Assembly: GCA_910584245.1 (NCBI GenBank)
Contig: CAJTZF010000023.1
Location: forward strand, 1 to 42,566
Reading direction: 5' to 3'
Source: an uncultured Eubacterium sp.
GTDB lineage: Bacteria; Bacillota; Clostridia; Lachnospirales; Lachnospiraceae
DNA length: 42,566 nucleotides
Position numbers and translations under genes: made by a program
The notes under the pieces: generated by a model
What the model was told of the DNA's origin: nothing
Database searches by the model: none
What the model saw: only the letters and a program-made list of their open reading frames with translations
Shown here: positions 31,588-39,516 of the stretch, one piece after another
Position numbering within the stretch: the stretch's first letter is position 1
Layout of the letters: each line of letters starts with the position of its first letter

Positions 31588-33198
31588 ATGAAACGAGTAC
31601 AATTATTGGACTGTACACTGCGCGACGGCGGTTATCTCGTGGATGCGCAATTTGGAAATACGGTTATCCGAGGAATTATTAAAGGTCTCGCCGACAGCGG
31701 CATCGACGTCGTGGAATGCGGTTTTTTGAAGGACGAACCGCATGAAAAGGGAAGTACTATTTTCAACAATGCCGCACAGCTCCGATCTTTTTTGCCGGAG
31801 GAACGCAGACAGACTTCGTTTGTCTGCCTAGCCGACTACAGCAGATATTCCATCTCAAACCTGGAACCGTTTGACGGAACATCCATTGACGGCGTCCGCG
31901 CCTGCTTTTTCAAACACGAGCGCTATGACGTCATTGATTTCTGCAAGGAAATTGTGGAAAAGGGATATAAGCTCTATGTCCAGCCAGTCGATATTCTCGG
32001 CTATACCGACGCCGAGCTTCTGGAATTGATGGATATGATTAACCCGTTGGAGCCCTATGCATTTTCAATTGTGGATACATTCGGGTCCATGTACAAAGAA
32101 GATCTCCGCCGCGTCTTTTACTTAATCGACCGGAATCTGAATGCCGCCTCAAGGATCGGTTTTCATTCACACAATAATCTGCAGATGTCCTTTTCCCTGT
32201 CCCAGGAGTTTATTGACATGACCCAGGGACTGCGCAAGGTCGTTATCGATTCGACAATGGCAGGTATGGGCCGTGGCGCCGGCAACACGAATACAGAGCT
32301 TGTCATGCAGTACATGAACCGCAAATACAATATTGGGTACGACATTGACATGGTGCTTGACCTGATTGACAATTATGTCGATGGTATCCGCAATAGCTGC
32401 AGTTGGGGATATTCCATCCCTTATTTCCTCGCCGGCTCCTACAGTGCGCATGTAAACAATATTTCCTACCTCACAGCAAAGGCAGGTATTTCGAGCCGCG
32501 ATATCAACTATCTTCTCAACCGCATCGGCAGCGATGCCAGAAAACGCTATGATTACGATTTGCTCGAAAAAACGTATTTGGAATACAACCGGACGATCCG
32601 GGACGATGCAGAAGAGGTGGCCTCTCTCCGTGAAAGCCTTCACGGAAAGGATATCGTCATGCTGCTCCCGGGACACAGCATCGTCACCCACAAGGAAGAG
32701 ATATTAAATTACTGTGCGGAGAAAAAGCCCGTGATTATAAGCGTCAACCTTCTCTCCCACGACTACCCGATCAACTACGCCTATTTCAGCAACAAAAAGC
32801 GTTATAACTACTGGAAAAATGCCGACCATTTCAGCGAGTACAAAAAGATCGTCACATCAAATGTAACGAAAACGGAGGAAAAAAACCAGATCATTATCGA
32901 CTTTACCCGCCTCATTAAGTGCGGCTGGGACCAGCTTGATAACTCGGGTATTCTGCTTCTCCGGCTTCTGGACAAGCTGGATGTCGCGTCAATCGCGATG
33001 GCGGGCTTCGATGGCTACAGCCACGAATCGACAAGCACGAACTATATGCACAAAGAGATGGAAAAAACGAGAAACACGACAAACGCCGACGATGCAAACC
33101 GGGATGTGCAGAGTATGCTGGAGGACTACATGAATACGAGGCAGTCCGACTGCCCGATCCATTTCCTGACACCGTCCCGTTTTGAAATCAACGAATAA
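31588..33198 (+). CDS. DRE-TIM pyruvate aldolase with a C-terminal MptE/DUF115-like domain
   Basis: The 536-residue protein has an HMGL-like aldolase barrel (about 5-280) similar to 4-hydroxy-2-oxovalerate aldolases. LLDCTLRDGGYLVDAQFG gives the Arg-Asp pair, FHSHNNLQMS the metal-binding HxH, and DSTMAGMGRGAGNTN the late loop. After about residue 350 comes a second domain: GKDIVMLLPGHSIVTHKEEI, IISVNLLSHDYPINYAYFSN and SIAMAGFDGYS. This resembles the Rossmann domain of MptE/DUF115 proteins, as in the TagF fusion two genes upstream. Such aldolases join pyruvate to an aldehyde; with an aldose acceptor the product is a 3-deoxy-2-ulosonate. The neighbours kdsB and kdsC fit that product. The start ATG 31588 follows GAGGG. 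Confidence 0.8.
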   Translation: MKRVQLLDCTLRDGGYLVDAQFGNTVIRGIIKGLADSGIDVVECGFLKDEPHEKGSTIFNNAAQLRSFLPEERRQTSFVCLADYSRYSISNLEPFDGTSIDGVRACFFKHERYDVIDFCKEIVEKGYKLYVQPVDILGYTDAELLELMDMINPLEPYAFSIVDTFGSMYKEDLRRVFYLIDRNLNAASRIGFHSHNNLQMSFSLSQEFIDMTQGLRKVVIDSTMAGMGRGAGNTNTELVMQYMNRKYNIGYDIDMVLDLIDNYVDGIRNSCSWGYSIPYFLAGSYSAHVNNISYLTAKAGISSRDINYLLNRIGSDARKRYDYDLLEKTYLEYNRTIRDDAEEVASLRESLHGKDIVMLLPGHSIVTHKEEILNYCAEKKPVIISVNLLSHDYPINYAYFSNKKRYNYWKNADHFSEYKKIVTSNVTKTEEKNQIIIDFTRLIKCGWDQLDNSGILLLRLLDKLDVASIAMAGFDGYSHESTSTNYMHKEMEKTRNTTNADDANRDVQSMLEDYMNTRQSDCPIHFLTPSRFEINE

Positions 33199-33216
33199 AT
33201 AAGAAATGAGGCACGT

Positions 33217-33729
33217 ATGAAAAAGACAATTGACTTAAATAAAATCAAGCTCTTTGCTATGGATGTGGATGGAACTCTGACCGACGGGCGGATCTATATG
33301 GGAAACGACGGGGAGCTATTTAAGTCCTTCCACGTAAAGGACGGACTTGGCATTAAGCTATTGAAAGATTTCGGAATCGTTCCCGCCATTATTACAGGAA
33401 GAAAATCCGATATTGTGAAAAACCGCTGCCAGGAGCTCGGACTCGGCGAATTTCACCAGGGAGTGAAAAATAAGGCCGCCAAGCTCCGGGAGCTGATGGA
33501 AAAATATCACGTCACCGCGGAACAAACAGCTTATATCGGCGATGACATGAATGACCTCAGCGCAGTCAAAACTGCCGGAATTACATTTGCACCGGCAGAC
33601 TGCGCGGAGAGCCTCCTCCCTTTCATTGATATCCATCTGTCGAAACCCGCTGGGGAGGCGCCCGTGCGGGAAGCGGTTGATATGATCCTGCGCGGCCGCT
33701 ACGATTTCAACAATTTTCTGGATCTATAA
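33217..33729 (+). CDS. kdsC: KdsC-type HAD phosphatase
   Basis: The 170-residue enzyme has the short C0-type HAD fold: AMDVDGTLTDGRIYMG (catalytic DxD), AIITGRKSD, the Lys in VKNKAAKL and YIGDDMNDLSAVKTAG. KdsC removes the phosphate from Kdo 8-phosphate; relatives act on N-acylneuraminate 9-phosphate. It starts 18 bp after the aldolase gene. Its presence suggests that the aldolase product carries a phosphate. Confidence 0.9.
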   Translation: MKKTIDLNKIKLFAMDVDGTLTDGRIYMGNDGELFKSFHVKDGLGIKLLKDFGIVPAIITGRKSDIVKNRCQELGLGEFHQGVKNKAAKLRELMEKYHVTAEQTAYIGDDMNDLSAVKTAGITFAPADCAESLLPFIDIHLSKPAGEAPVREAVDMILRGRYDFNNFLDL

Positions 33730-33741
33730 TAGCATAAGCGC

Positions 33742-34458
33742 TTATTTTACGCGGAGCCCCTCCGCCAGACGCTGCATTTTCCGATCGGCCCTCGCCATCA
33801 GATCGGCGCAGCGTCTCAGCTGTTTATGCATATCCGCCGTAAATTCCCTCTCCTTTTTATATCGCAGCTGATGTTCCGTACTCGCCCAGAAATTCATGGC
33901 AATCGTGCGGAGCTGGATCTCAATCGGAACCTTGCGCTTCTGGTCGGAAAAAAATACGTCTACCATTAGAATCAAATGAAGGCTCCGGTATCCATTGTCC
34001 TTTGGATTTTCTATGTAATCCTTCACGCGCACTACCTCCACGTCGGTCTGGTTCATAAGCATGCGGGCTACATGGTAAACGTCGGAAATAAAAGGACAGA
34101 CAACGCGCACTCCGGCGATATCATAAATGTTTGCCATCATACAGCTGATCGTGAGGGGAAGACCTTTTTTCCTCATTTTTTTTATGATACTGTCCGACGA
34201 CTTTACCCTGCTCTTTATGCTCTCAATCGGGTTTCGGTCGTTACAGTACTGAAATTCCTTATTTAGAATCTCCAGCTTCGCCGTAACCTGCTGGATACCT
34301 GCCTCATAAAAAAACATAATTTGACGGTACTGGTTCTCCATATCCAAATAATCGTTCGTCTGCGGCAGCAGGATATCCAGGTCCCCCTCGTTTATTACAT
34401 CGACGACCTCCCGGCCGTCTTCTCTTTTCGTTATCAGTTTATTTAAAACATTGGTCAT
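33742..34458 (-). CDS. relQ: Small alarmone synthetase, RelQ/YjbM type (GTP pyrophosphokinase)
   Basis: The 238-residue protein is a single RelA/SpoT synthetase domain with no hydrolase part. It has IESIKSRVKSSDSIIKKM, YDIAGVRVVCPFISDVY, DYIENPKDNGYRSLHLIL and VPIEIQLRTIAMNFWASTEHQ, where the last holds the catalytic Glu and the EIQ motif. It makes (p)ppGpp from ATP and GDP or GTP under stress. The start ATG 34458 follows AAAGGA. It is convergent with kdsC, whose stop is 12 bp away; a small ATAAGCGCTTAT palindrome lies between them. Confidence 0.93.
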   Translation of the reverse strand: MTNVLNKLITKREDGREVVDVINEGDLDILLPQTNDYLDMENQYRQIMFFYEAGIQQVTAKLEILNKEFQYCNDRNPIESIKSRVKSSDSIIKKMRKKGLPLTISCMMANIYDIAGVRVVCPFISDVYHVARMLMNQTDVEVVRVKDYIENPKDNGYRSLHLILMVDVFFSDQKRKVPIEIQLRTIAMNFWASTEHQLRYKKEREFTADMHKQLRRCADLMARADRKMQRLAEGLRVK

Positions 34459-34532
34459 CTATTGTCACATTCCTTTCCTATCATTACAAGATCATTATAA
34501 CAAACCTTCATGAATAGAATATCAAAATATTG

Positions 34533-36080
34533 TTAAGGATGTGTGACTTTTATCCCTCTTTTCGTCAATTCACAGACCCGGTCGCACACCTCATAAATAT
34601 ATTTGCGGTCATGGGACGCACTGATGACCGCCCCCTTATACTGCTTCAGCAGAGCCCGCACAACCGGGTTTGACAAGGGCGAAAAATTGCGGGTCGGCTC
34701 ATCGAGAATAAGCACATTTGCCCCGCTCATACATACCTTGAGCAGTAAAAGCTTCGCCTTCTGCCCACCCGACAGCTCACAAACCGGATGGTCCATCTCG
34801 TCCGCCGTATACTTGAGGCTCCCCAAAAAGGTACGAACCCGCATCATCTCGTCGCTCCCTCCCTGCGATAAAAAAGTAACCGGGGTAACCCGTTCCAGAG
34901 AACCGCCCGCCCCAAGCAAATCCTCATAATTCTGCGGCATATAGGCTGCCTTTATATCCGTCCGCGCCAGGAGCTGTTCCGCGATTTGTTTTAACAGCGT
35001 CGTCTTCCCCGCTCCATTGTCCCCTATGAGACAAACTTTCTCCGCACCGATAATTTGCAAATCAATGTTCTTCGCGAGCACCCGTCCGCCGGAACGCAAT
35101 TCTGGCAGGGAGAGATCCAGGACTATCTTTTTCGGTGGAAGCGCTTGTACCTCCGCAAATTTCATGAAAATGGCCTCTTCCACATCGGGAATCTCTGTCA
35201 TCTGCTCAAAGTCCTTTTCAAACCGCCGCTCCATAGACTTAACGGCATGCATCTTCTTTTTCAGCAGCCTGGCTCCCGCGGGATCCTGCCTCGTTATCGT
35301 CTCTTGCTGGTGCTCCACTTTCTGTTGAATCCGCCGGAACTTCTCCTGCTGTTTTTTGTACTCGCTTCTCTCCTTCCTCGCGAGCTGTTCCTGTTTGCGC
35401 AATCCGTCCATGCGCTCACTTACATAAGTCCGGTAATCCGTTTTGGTAACCGTATGCCTGGCCCCCTTCTTTTTTCTGACCTGTTCGAGATGAATGATTT
35501 TATTCGCCGTGCGCTCAAGCAGCGTCTCGTCGTGGGAAATATAAAGCACAGGCCCTCTCCATTCGAGTATAAGCGTCTCCAGCCACTGCAGCGTCCGGAT
35601 GTCGATATCATTCGATGGCTCGTCCAGAAGCAGAATATCCGGCTTTCTGCACAACAGGCGCAGCATACAAATCTTAACCTTCTCCCCGCCCGATAGCGTA
35701 TCCATCTTCTGTTCGGAATACAAAAGCTCTAAAGGCACATGCAGCTTGGCCGCATACTCCGCCAATTCACTTGGGGCGCTCTCCAAAAAGCTCTCCTCTT
35801 CCGACAAAAATTCATACACTCCCATCTTCTTGTCGGACGTCCGCAGCTCCTGCCCCAAATACCCGAGAATACAATGATTCCGTATAATTTCGCCCTTATA
35901 CTCCACATAATCCTCCACCATCTGGCTGTCATAAATCAGCTTTAATAGCGTAGATTTTCCATTCCCCTCTTCCCCGATCACCGCTACCTTATCTCCATCG
36001 TTGAGAACAAAGGATAAATCCGAGACGAGCTCCCTCAAATCTTTTTTATAGGTGATGCTTACATTTTTCATCTGCAACAT
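34533..36080 (-). CDS. ABC-F family ATPase, likely ribosome protection type
   Basis: The 515-residue soluble protein has two ABC domains without membrane segments. Domain 1 has Walker A GEEGNGKST, signature LSGGE and Walker B ILLLDEPSNDID. Domain 2 has GDNGAGKTT, LSGGQ and VLILDEPTRNFSP. The linker (about 215-285) is long and basic (KERSEYKKQQEKFRRIQQKVE), as in ABC-F proteins that reach the peptidyl transferase centre. Several ABC-F proteins of this size give resistance to lincosamides, pleuromutilins, streptogramins A or macrolides. The gene follows a leader with a tiny uORF and terminator-like hairpin (36115-36371), which strongly suggests antibiotic-sensing control. The drug specificity is not known. 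Confidence 0.88.
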   Translation of the reverse strand: MLQMKNVSITYKKDLRELVSDLSFVLNDGDKVAVIGEEGNGKSTLLKLIYDSQMVEDYVEYKGEIIRNHCILGYLGQELRTSDKKMGVYEFLSEEESFLESAPSELAEYAAKLHVPLELLYSEQKMDTLSGGEKVKICMLRLLCRKPDILLLDEPSNDIDIRTLQWLETLILEWRGPVLYISHDETLLERTANKIIHLEQVRKKKGARHTVTKTDYRTYVSERMDGLRKQEQLARKERSEYKKQQEKFRRIQQKVEHQQETITRQDPAGARLLKKKMHAVKSMERRFEKDFEQMTEIPDVEEAIFMKFAEVQALPPKKIVLDLSLPELRSGGRVLAKNIDLQIIGAEKVCLIGDNGAGKTTLLKQIAEQLLARTDIKAAYMPQNYEDLLGAGGSLERVTPVTFLSQGGSDEMMRVRTFLGSLKYTADEMDHPVCELSGGQKAKLLLLKVCMSGANVLILDEPTRNFSPLSNPVVRALLKQYKGAVISASHDRKYIYEVCDRVCELTKRGIKVTHP

Positions 36081-36114
36081 ATTATTTCCTCCCTTACCGT
36101 TTGCTGGTCAAAAC

Positions 36115-36150
36115 AAATAGACATGTCTGCTGACGCAGACATGTCTATTT
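36115..36150 (-). terminator. Attenuator hairpin before the ABC-F gene
   Basis: AAATAGACATGTCTGC (36115-36130) and its exact complement (36135-36150) form a perfect 16-bp stem with a 4-nt loop. On the minus strand it is followed by GTTTTG, so with the T-rich stem end it can act as a terminator 35 bp before the ABC-F start. An upstream GTCTGCT (about 36163) can pair with AGCAGAC in the stem instead. Confidence 0.75.
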
Positions 36151-36213
36151 AGTACCGGGAGCAGACGAAAGACACCCCTTTTCTATCCAGGTATGCCCAA
36201 ACGCCAAATAATC

Positions 36214-36306
36214 TGAAATAATTTAAAACCGGTAACGAAACAGACCCGCTTCTGCACAGCGGACACGTGTATACTCTGTTTTCATTTCGAGTTATAAATT
36301 ATTTCA
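36214..36306 (-). repeat. Long-range stem overlapping the leader ORF of the ABC-F gene
   Basis: TGAAATAATTTA (minus strand, 36295-36306) and TAAATTATTTCA (36214-36225) are perfectly complementary over 12 bp and about 70 nt apart. The first copy overlaps the last codons and stop of the uORF at 36299-36313. A ribosome paused on the uORF would stop this stem from forming. Confidence 0.65.
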
Positions 36307-36313
36307 AAAACAT
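36299..36313 (-). CDS. Four-residue leader peptide MFLK before the ABC-F gene
   Basis: ATG TTT TTG AAA TAA follows GGAGGT at 5 bp, the best ribosome site in the leader. It is too short for ordinary gene finding. Such short uORFs control ABC-F resistance genes by ribosome-mediated attenuation (known for vga(A), vmlR and lmo0919). Peptide synthesis is inferred from the ribosome site. Confidence 0.65.
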   Translation of the reverse strand: MFLK

Positions 36314-36342
36314 CTGGCACCTCCATAAATTTATTTGTAAAC

Positions 36343-36371
36343 ATCCTAACACAGCCGGCCGTAAAAGTCAA
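36343..36371 (-). promoter_or_regulatory. Promoter of the ABC-F leader transcript
   Basis: TTGACT (36366-36371) and TAGGAT (36343-36348) on the minus strand have 17-bp spacing. Transcription would start near 36336, just upstream of the leader ORF, and read through about 250 nt before the ABC-F start. The promoter lies directly after the stop of the upstream 214-residue gene. Confidence 0.65.
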
Positions 36372-36379
36372 TCACTCTT

Positions 36380-37024
36380 TTATAAACAAACATCAATTGA
36401 CGCGCCAGCGCTGGCGTCAACCGGCGCCATTTCTACCGCCTCCGGCACCGCGCACTCGTCCATACCAGCTATGCCGCCCACGGACATCTCAGACATTGCG
36501 CTCTCTGCGCGTTCGGCATTTACCTTTTCCCGCAAATAACAGCGCTTCGCCTCCTCGATCTCCTTTTTCTCATCTCCCCTGTGCCTGCGGCGCAATTTAC
36601 CAAGCTCACGCTCTAATTTCTGTTTGGCCTCCCGCACCTTCTTCTGGCTGGCAGAGGGATTCTTTTTACGTTTCTTTGCCTCTAGCTGCTCCTCTTCTTC
36701 CAGATTGTTCAATTTCTTTCTCGCACATTTTACCATGCGCTTTGCATGGGAAATCGCCGCCCTCAATGCATTTACATCATATTCCCCGGTAGCCGCACAC
36801 ATCTGAAGCTGCTGCAATCTGCTATTCGCCCGTATGAGAATCTGGCCCACCCCGACCGAGTGAGTGGCCCGCATGAGCTGAGAAGGTATTTCATTCGCAT
36901 CATAACTGACCTTCTTCTTTTTCTTATTTTTTTTACCCGAGGCCGCCGCTTTTCTCGCCGCCTCCATGCGCTCCCTCATTTTCTGTACTGTCGCCTCATA
37001 ACTATTTGATACTGTCATATCCAT
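36380..37024 (-). CDS. Hypothetical lysine-rich coiled-coil protein
   Basis: The 214-residue product has no signal peptide or membrane segment. The first 40 residues are basic with a run of five lysines; residues about 95-175 look like long charged helices (NNLEEEEQLEAKKRKKN and following), and the C-terminal 40 residues are acidic and alanine/valine-rich. ATG 37024 follows AGGAG. I do not recognise the family; its conserved-looking centre (MRATHSVGVGQILIRANSRL) suggests a real gene rather than an artefact. No neighbour explains it. Confidence 0.6.
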   Translation of the reverse strand: MDMTVSNSYEATVQKMRERMEAARKAAASGKKNKKKKKVSYDANEIPSQLMRATHSVGVGQILIRANSRLQQLQMCAATGEYDVNALRAAISHAKRMVKCARKKLNNLEEEEQLEAKKRKKNPSASQKKVREAKQKLERELGKLRRRHRGDEKKEIEEAKRCYLREKVNAERAESAMSEMSVGGIAGMDECAVPEAVEMAPVDASAGASIDVCL

Positions 37025-37127
37025 ATGACCAACTCCTTATACCAAAACCTTGGAATCCATTCCCTTTTTCCTTCCCCCGTCAGGTCGCATACTCTATATT
37101 ATATATCGGCGAATTGGCATATAAGGT

Positions 37128-37801
37128 TTACACAAAAGGTTTCAAATTATTTCTATATCTCTGTAATTCTTCTTCGCTGGCATTTCCTATAATTTCATCG
37201 AGAAACGACAGCAGCTTTTTCTTGTCTTTCGGCAGCTGCCCTTGGAACTGGTACGCATTGGAGGCCCCCATTGCTGCAAATACTGTAGGTATGTGCAAAT
37301 TTTCAATGAGCGCCCGTACCTCTTTGTATTTTTCAAGCTCGCCTTCCTCCCTCCAATTTCCACGCCGTATTTCAGCATAAAGTTCAGAATCGGGATAAAC
37401 CGTAAGCATATTTGCTCCAATCCGTATCGGGTGTATCCGATTGCATCCGGTTTTAAGTGTGATGTCTGTAATTCTTGCAAAGGAACCAACAGATTTTACG
37501 GACGGAAGATACTTGTGGATCTGTTCCGCAATTACGGCCAATTTGTCATAAGACAAGACAAACGGATTCGCCCCTGTCAGGAACACCCGGTCAATACTCC
37601 CGCTGTCCCAGCCTGTAACTTCCCTTTTTACCTCCCGTAAATCACCTTCAATATGCTCCATAGGGGACATTCTAAACCGAAAGGCAAGTCATTGTACAAA
37701 GTACAAAATTTGCATTTATGATGCGTACAGCCTGCTGTTACTTGTAACAAAAGTGATGCCGCTTCATACGGCGGTCTCCAAATTGTTCCTGTGTAGTGCA
37801 T
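37128..37801 (-). pseudogene. Broken radical SAM protein gene
   Basis: The gene starts at ATG 37801 behind AGGAGAGG and reads MHYTGTIWRPPYEAASLLLQ then VTAGCTHHKCKFC, giving the CxxxCxxC iron-sulfur site. Near 37682 the frame shifts by one base just before RMSPMEHIE, and later a stretch of about 80 codons is missing between ITDITLKT and IGANMLTVYPDSELY. The remaining C-terminal part continues to 37128. Both the shift and the deletion would stop normal activity. Relatives are lone radical SAM enzymes of unknown substrate. Confidence 0.78.
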
Positions 37802-37859
37802 AAACACCTCTCCTTTTTATGTTGTTTCTATTCATTATACTTGCGCACATTATTTTTAC

Positions 37860-37872
37860 AAGTACTATACTT
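37860..37872. promoter_or_regulatory. Possible HxlR operator
   Basis: AAGTACTATACTT is a 5-3-5 palindrome (AAGTA-CTA-TACTT) in the gap between the divergent radical SAM relic and the HxlR gene. It resembles the TACT/AGTA half-sites of HxlR/YodB-type regulators. It is placed 28 bp before the -35 of the HxlR promoter. Confidence 0.35.
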
Positions 37873-37900
37873 TTTTAAGTACCCGTTTTTAACACGTACA

Positions 37901-37929
37901 TTGATTTTTGAGAAAAGGCGTGCTATACT
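37901..37929 (+). promoter_or_regulatory. Promoter of the HxlR gene
   Basis: TTGATT (37901-37906) and TATACT (37924-37929) are spaced 17 bp, followed by AGGAGGGG (about 37941-37948) and ATG 37954. Confidence 0.6.
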
Positions 37930-38276
37930 GTCAGAAGACGAGGAGGGGCCGGCATGAAAAAAGCACATTGGCTATTGAACGCTGCAAGACAATTTCTACT
38001 ATACAAAAAATATTAGGGGGAAAGTGGAAAATCGAGATCATATACTATATTGCCTTTCAAGATATTTACCGTTTCGGGGAACTTCGCAGGCATATCGGGG
38101 ATATTACAGAGTCGAGCCTGACAAAACAGCTTCGTGAATTAGAAGCAGACGGCATCATTAACCGTTATGACTATAAAGAAGTCCCTCCCCACGTAGAATA
38201 TAATCTCACGGATTTGGGAAAAAGTTTCCTTCCCGTTTTTGAACACATGAAACAATGGGGAGATGAAAATCTATAA
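37908..38276 (+). CDS. HxlR-family transcriptional regulator, start region out of frame
   Basis: The frame encodes a winged helix of the HxlR family: IQKILGGKWKIEIIYYI, YRFGELRRHIGDITESSLTK, QLRELEADGIINRYDY and PPHVEYNLTDLGKSFLPV. The open frame reaches back to a TTG at 37908, but that lies upstream of the predicted start of transcription. The natural start, ATG 37954 behind AGGAGGGG, reads into a run of six A (37957-37962) and is one base out of frame; with seven A it would read MKKSTLAIERCKT. So the gene is a frameshift mutant or depends on slippage at the A-run. Such regulators sense thiol-reactive compounds in some bacteria. Confidence 0.7.
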   Translation: MRKGVLYCQKTRRGRHEKSTLAIERCKTISTIQKILGGKWKIEIIYYIAFQDIYRFGELRRHIGDITESSLTKQLRELEADGIINRYDYKEVPPHVEYNLTDLGKSFLPVFEHMKQWGDENL

Positions 38277-38494
38277 AGCCCTCAACAATACGTTGTTACC
38301 CGCTGCACAACCATGTTTCCGTGCTGACAATCGGCATCCTGTTAGATGGCTCTATTGTGCTTCTCACGAATGAAGGGGCAAAGACTTTTGCAAAAACCAA
38401 ATATTTACTAAATGTATACTTTACTTAGCTTATATGTTAACAAACATAGGATAATGCAACATAATAAAAAATCATATTATAACTTTACTAATAG

Positions 38495-38707
38495 ATTGTT
38501 CGACATCCTGAATGCAAACTTAACGTCGGGGAAATGGCACAAAACACCTTCATCAGTAAATACCACTTTATCAGAAATTTTAAGACGGAAATAGGCCTCA
38601 CACCGCACCAATTTCAGATTCAAAATCGTATTCGCAAAGCACAACGATTGATACACAAAACCGAAACAATAGCCGAGGTGGAAATATTATACTTACTGTT
38701 GGCATAA
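38495..38707 (+). pseudogene. AraC-family regulator relic
   Basis: The frame reads IVRHPECKLNVGEMAQNTFI then SKYHFIRNFKTEIGLTPHQF and QIQNRIRKAQRLIHKTETIA. This is the first helix-turn-helix of an AraC/XylS DNA-binding domain and the start of the second. It then ends early at 38707 and has no N-terminal domain. The 38277-38494 stretch before it has no recognisable gene. Confidence 0.7.
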
Positions 38708-38737
38708 AAACTGCCAGCAAGAATATCCTGCTGGCAG
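38706..38737 (-). terminator. Terminator of the PepSY lipoprotein gene
   Basis: CTGCCAGCA (38711-38719) pairs with TGCTGGCAG (38729-38737) over a 9-nt loop. On the minus strand it is followed at once by TTTTTAT. It lies about 45 bp after the stop of the lipoprotein gene and also ends the AraC relic side. Confidence 0.7.
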
Positions 38738-38782
38738 AAATACATTAATTTTTTTATTGCGGCAATCTGTTGTTATCAACCG

Positions 38783-39313
38783 TCAGTCATCAATGGACTC
38801 TTCTTCCCATTCCAGAATCTCTCCATTCGTCGCATCAATTTCAAAATCATACTCCTTGCCTTTATAAATAATAGAGCCCTCGTAGATCTCACGTCCATCA
38901 TCCCACTCCGAATGAATGCGGACATCGGAGGCTTTTGCTCCCTTTACGCGGTCGAGAGCGATTTGCGTTGCCTCGTCCTTGGAAATATTAGATGCTCCTG
39001 TCCCTGTTGAAGAGGAATCCGATTTCTGGCCGGATGCTGATTCTTTCGGAACTGCAGAGCCCTTATTTGTATTGGTAACCGGTTCCGCAGATGCTATGCC
39101 CCCAGACGCCGACTGGTCCAAATCCTCATCGTCTCCGACGTCATCCGTCTCTTCCGGCACAGTTGGCGCCGGTACGGTCGTCACTGACTCAGGCGTCGAC
39201 TGCGCCGTCGCCGTCGGTGCTGTTTCATTGCCAGACTGTTCTCTGCCACAACCGGTAACCACCCCGCAAAACAGAAAACCAATCCCACATAATAGTACAA
39301 TTTTTTTTCTCAT
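38783..39313 (-). CDS. PepSY-domain lipoprotein
   Basis: The 176-residue product has a lipoprotein signal with Cys22 (VVTGC), a low-complexity Thr/Ser/Pro/Glu linker (about 25-105) and a C-terminal PepSY domain: ISKDEATQIALDRVKGAKAS, then IYEGSIIYKGKEYDFEIDAT and NGEILEWEEES. PepSY domains often inhibit proteases or modulate wall enzymes. ATG 39313 follows GGAGGG. It is a single-gene unit ended by the terminator at 38706-38737. Confidence 0.85.
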   Translation of the reverse strand: MRKKIVLLCGIGFLFCGVVTGCGREQSGNETAPTATAQSTPESVTTVPAPTVPEETDDVGDDEDLDQSASGGIASAEPVTNTNKGSAVPKESASGQKSDSSSTGTGASNISKDEATQIALDRVKGAKASDVRIHSEWDDGREIYEGSIIYKGKEYDFEIDATNGEILEWEEESIDD

Positions 39314-39362
39314 TGTATCCCTCCATTCCATTTGTACATTACTCTTAGTATATCACAAACTT

Positions 39363-39500
39363 TCAAGGATACTCCATTATTTTTAAAATCTGTGTAAAAT
39401 TTTTTAATTTACCGTCACCACGTATATGTCCTACACAGACATATTTTGTCTCTCCTTGCGGTGTACTGGGCACACTCTTGCTCTGATACGCGTATTGCAT
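39363..39500 (-). CDS. Possible small protein of unknown function
   Basis: A 45-residue frame starts at ATG 39500 some 10 bp after GGGGGG and contains VPSTPQGETKYVCVGHIRGD. No family is recognised. An inverted repeat GTATTGC-ATG-GCAATAC (39492-39508) covers its start. It lies 16 bp after the Nudix gene and may be a gene fragment. Confidence 0.3.
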   Translation of the reverse strand: MQYAYQSKSVPSTPQGETKYVCVGHIRGDGKLKNFTQILKIMEYP

Positions 39501-39516
39501 GGCAATACAACCCCCC

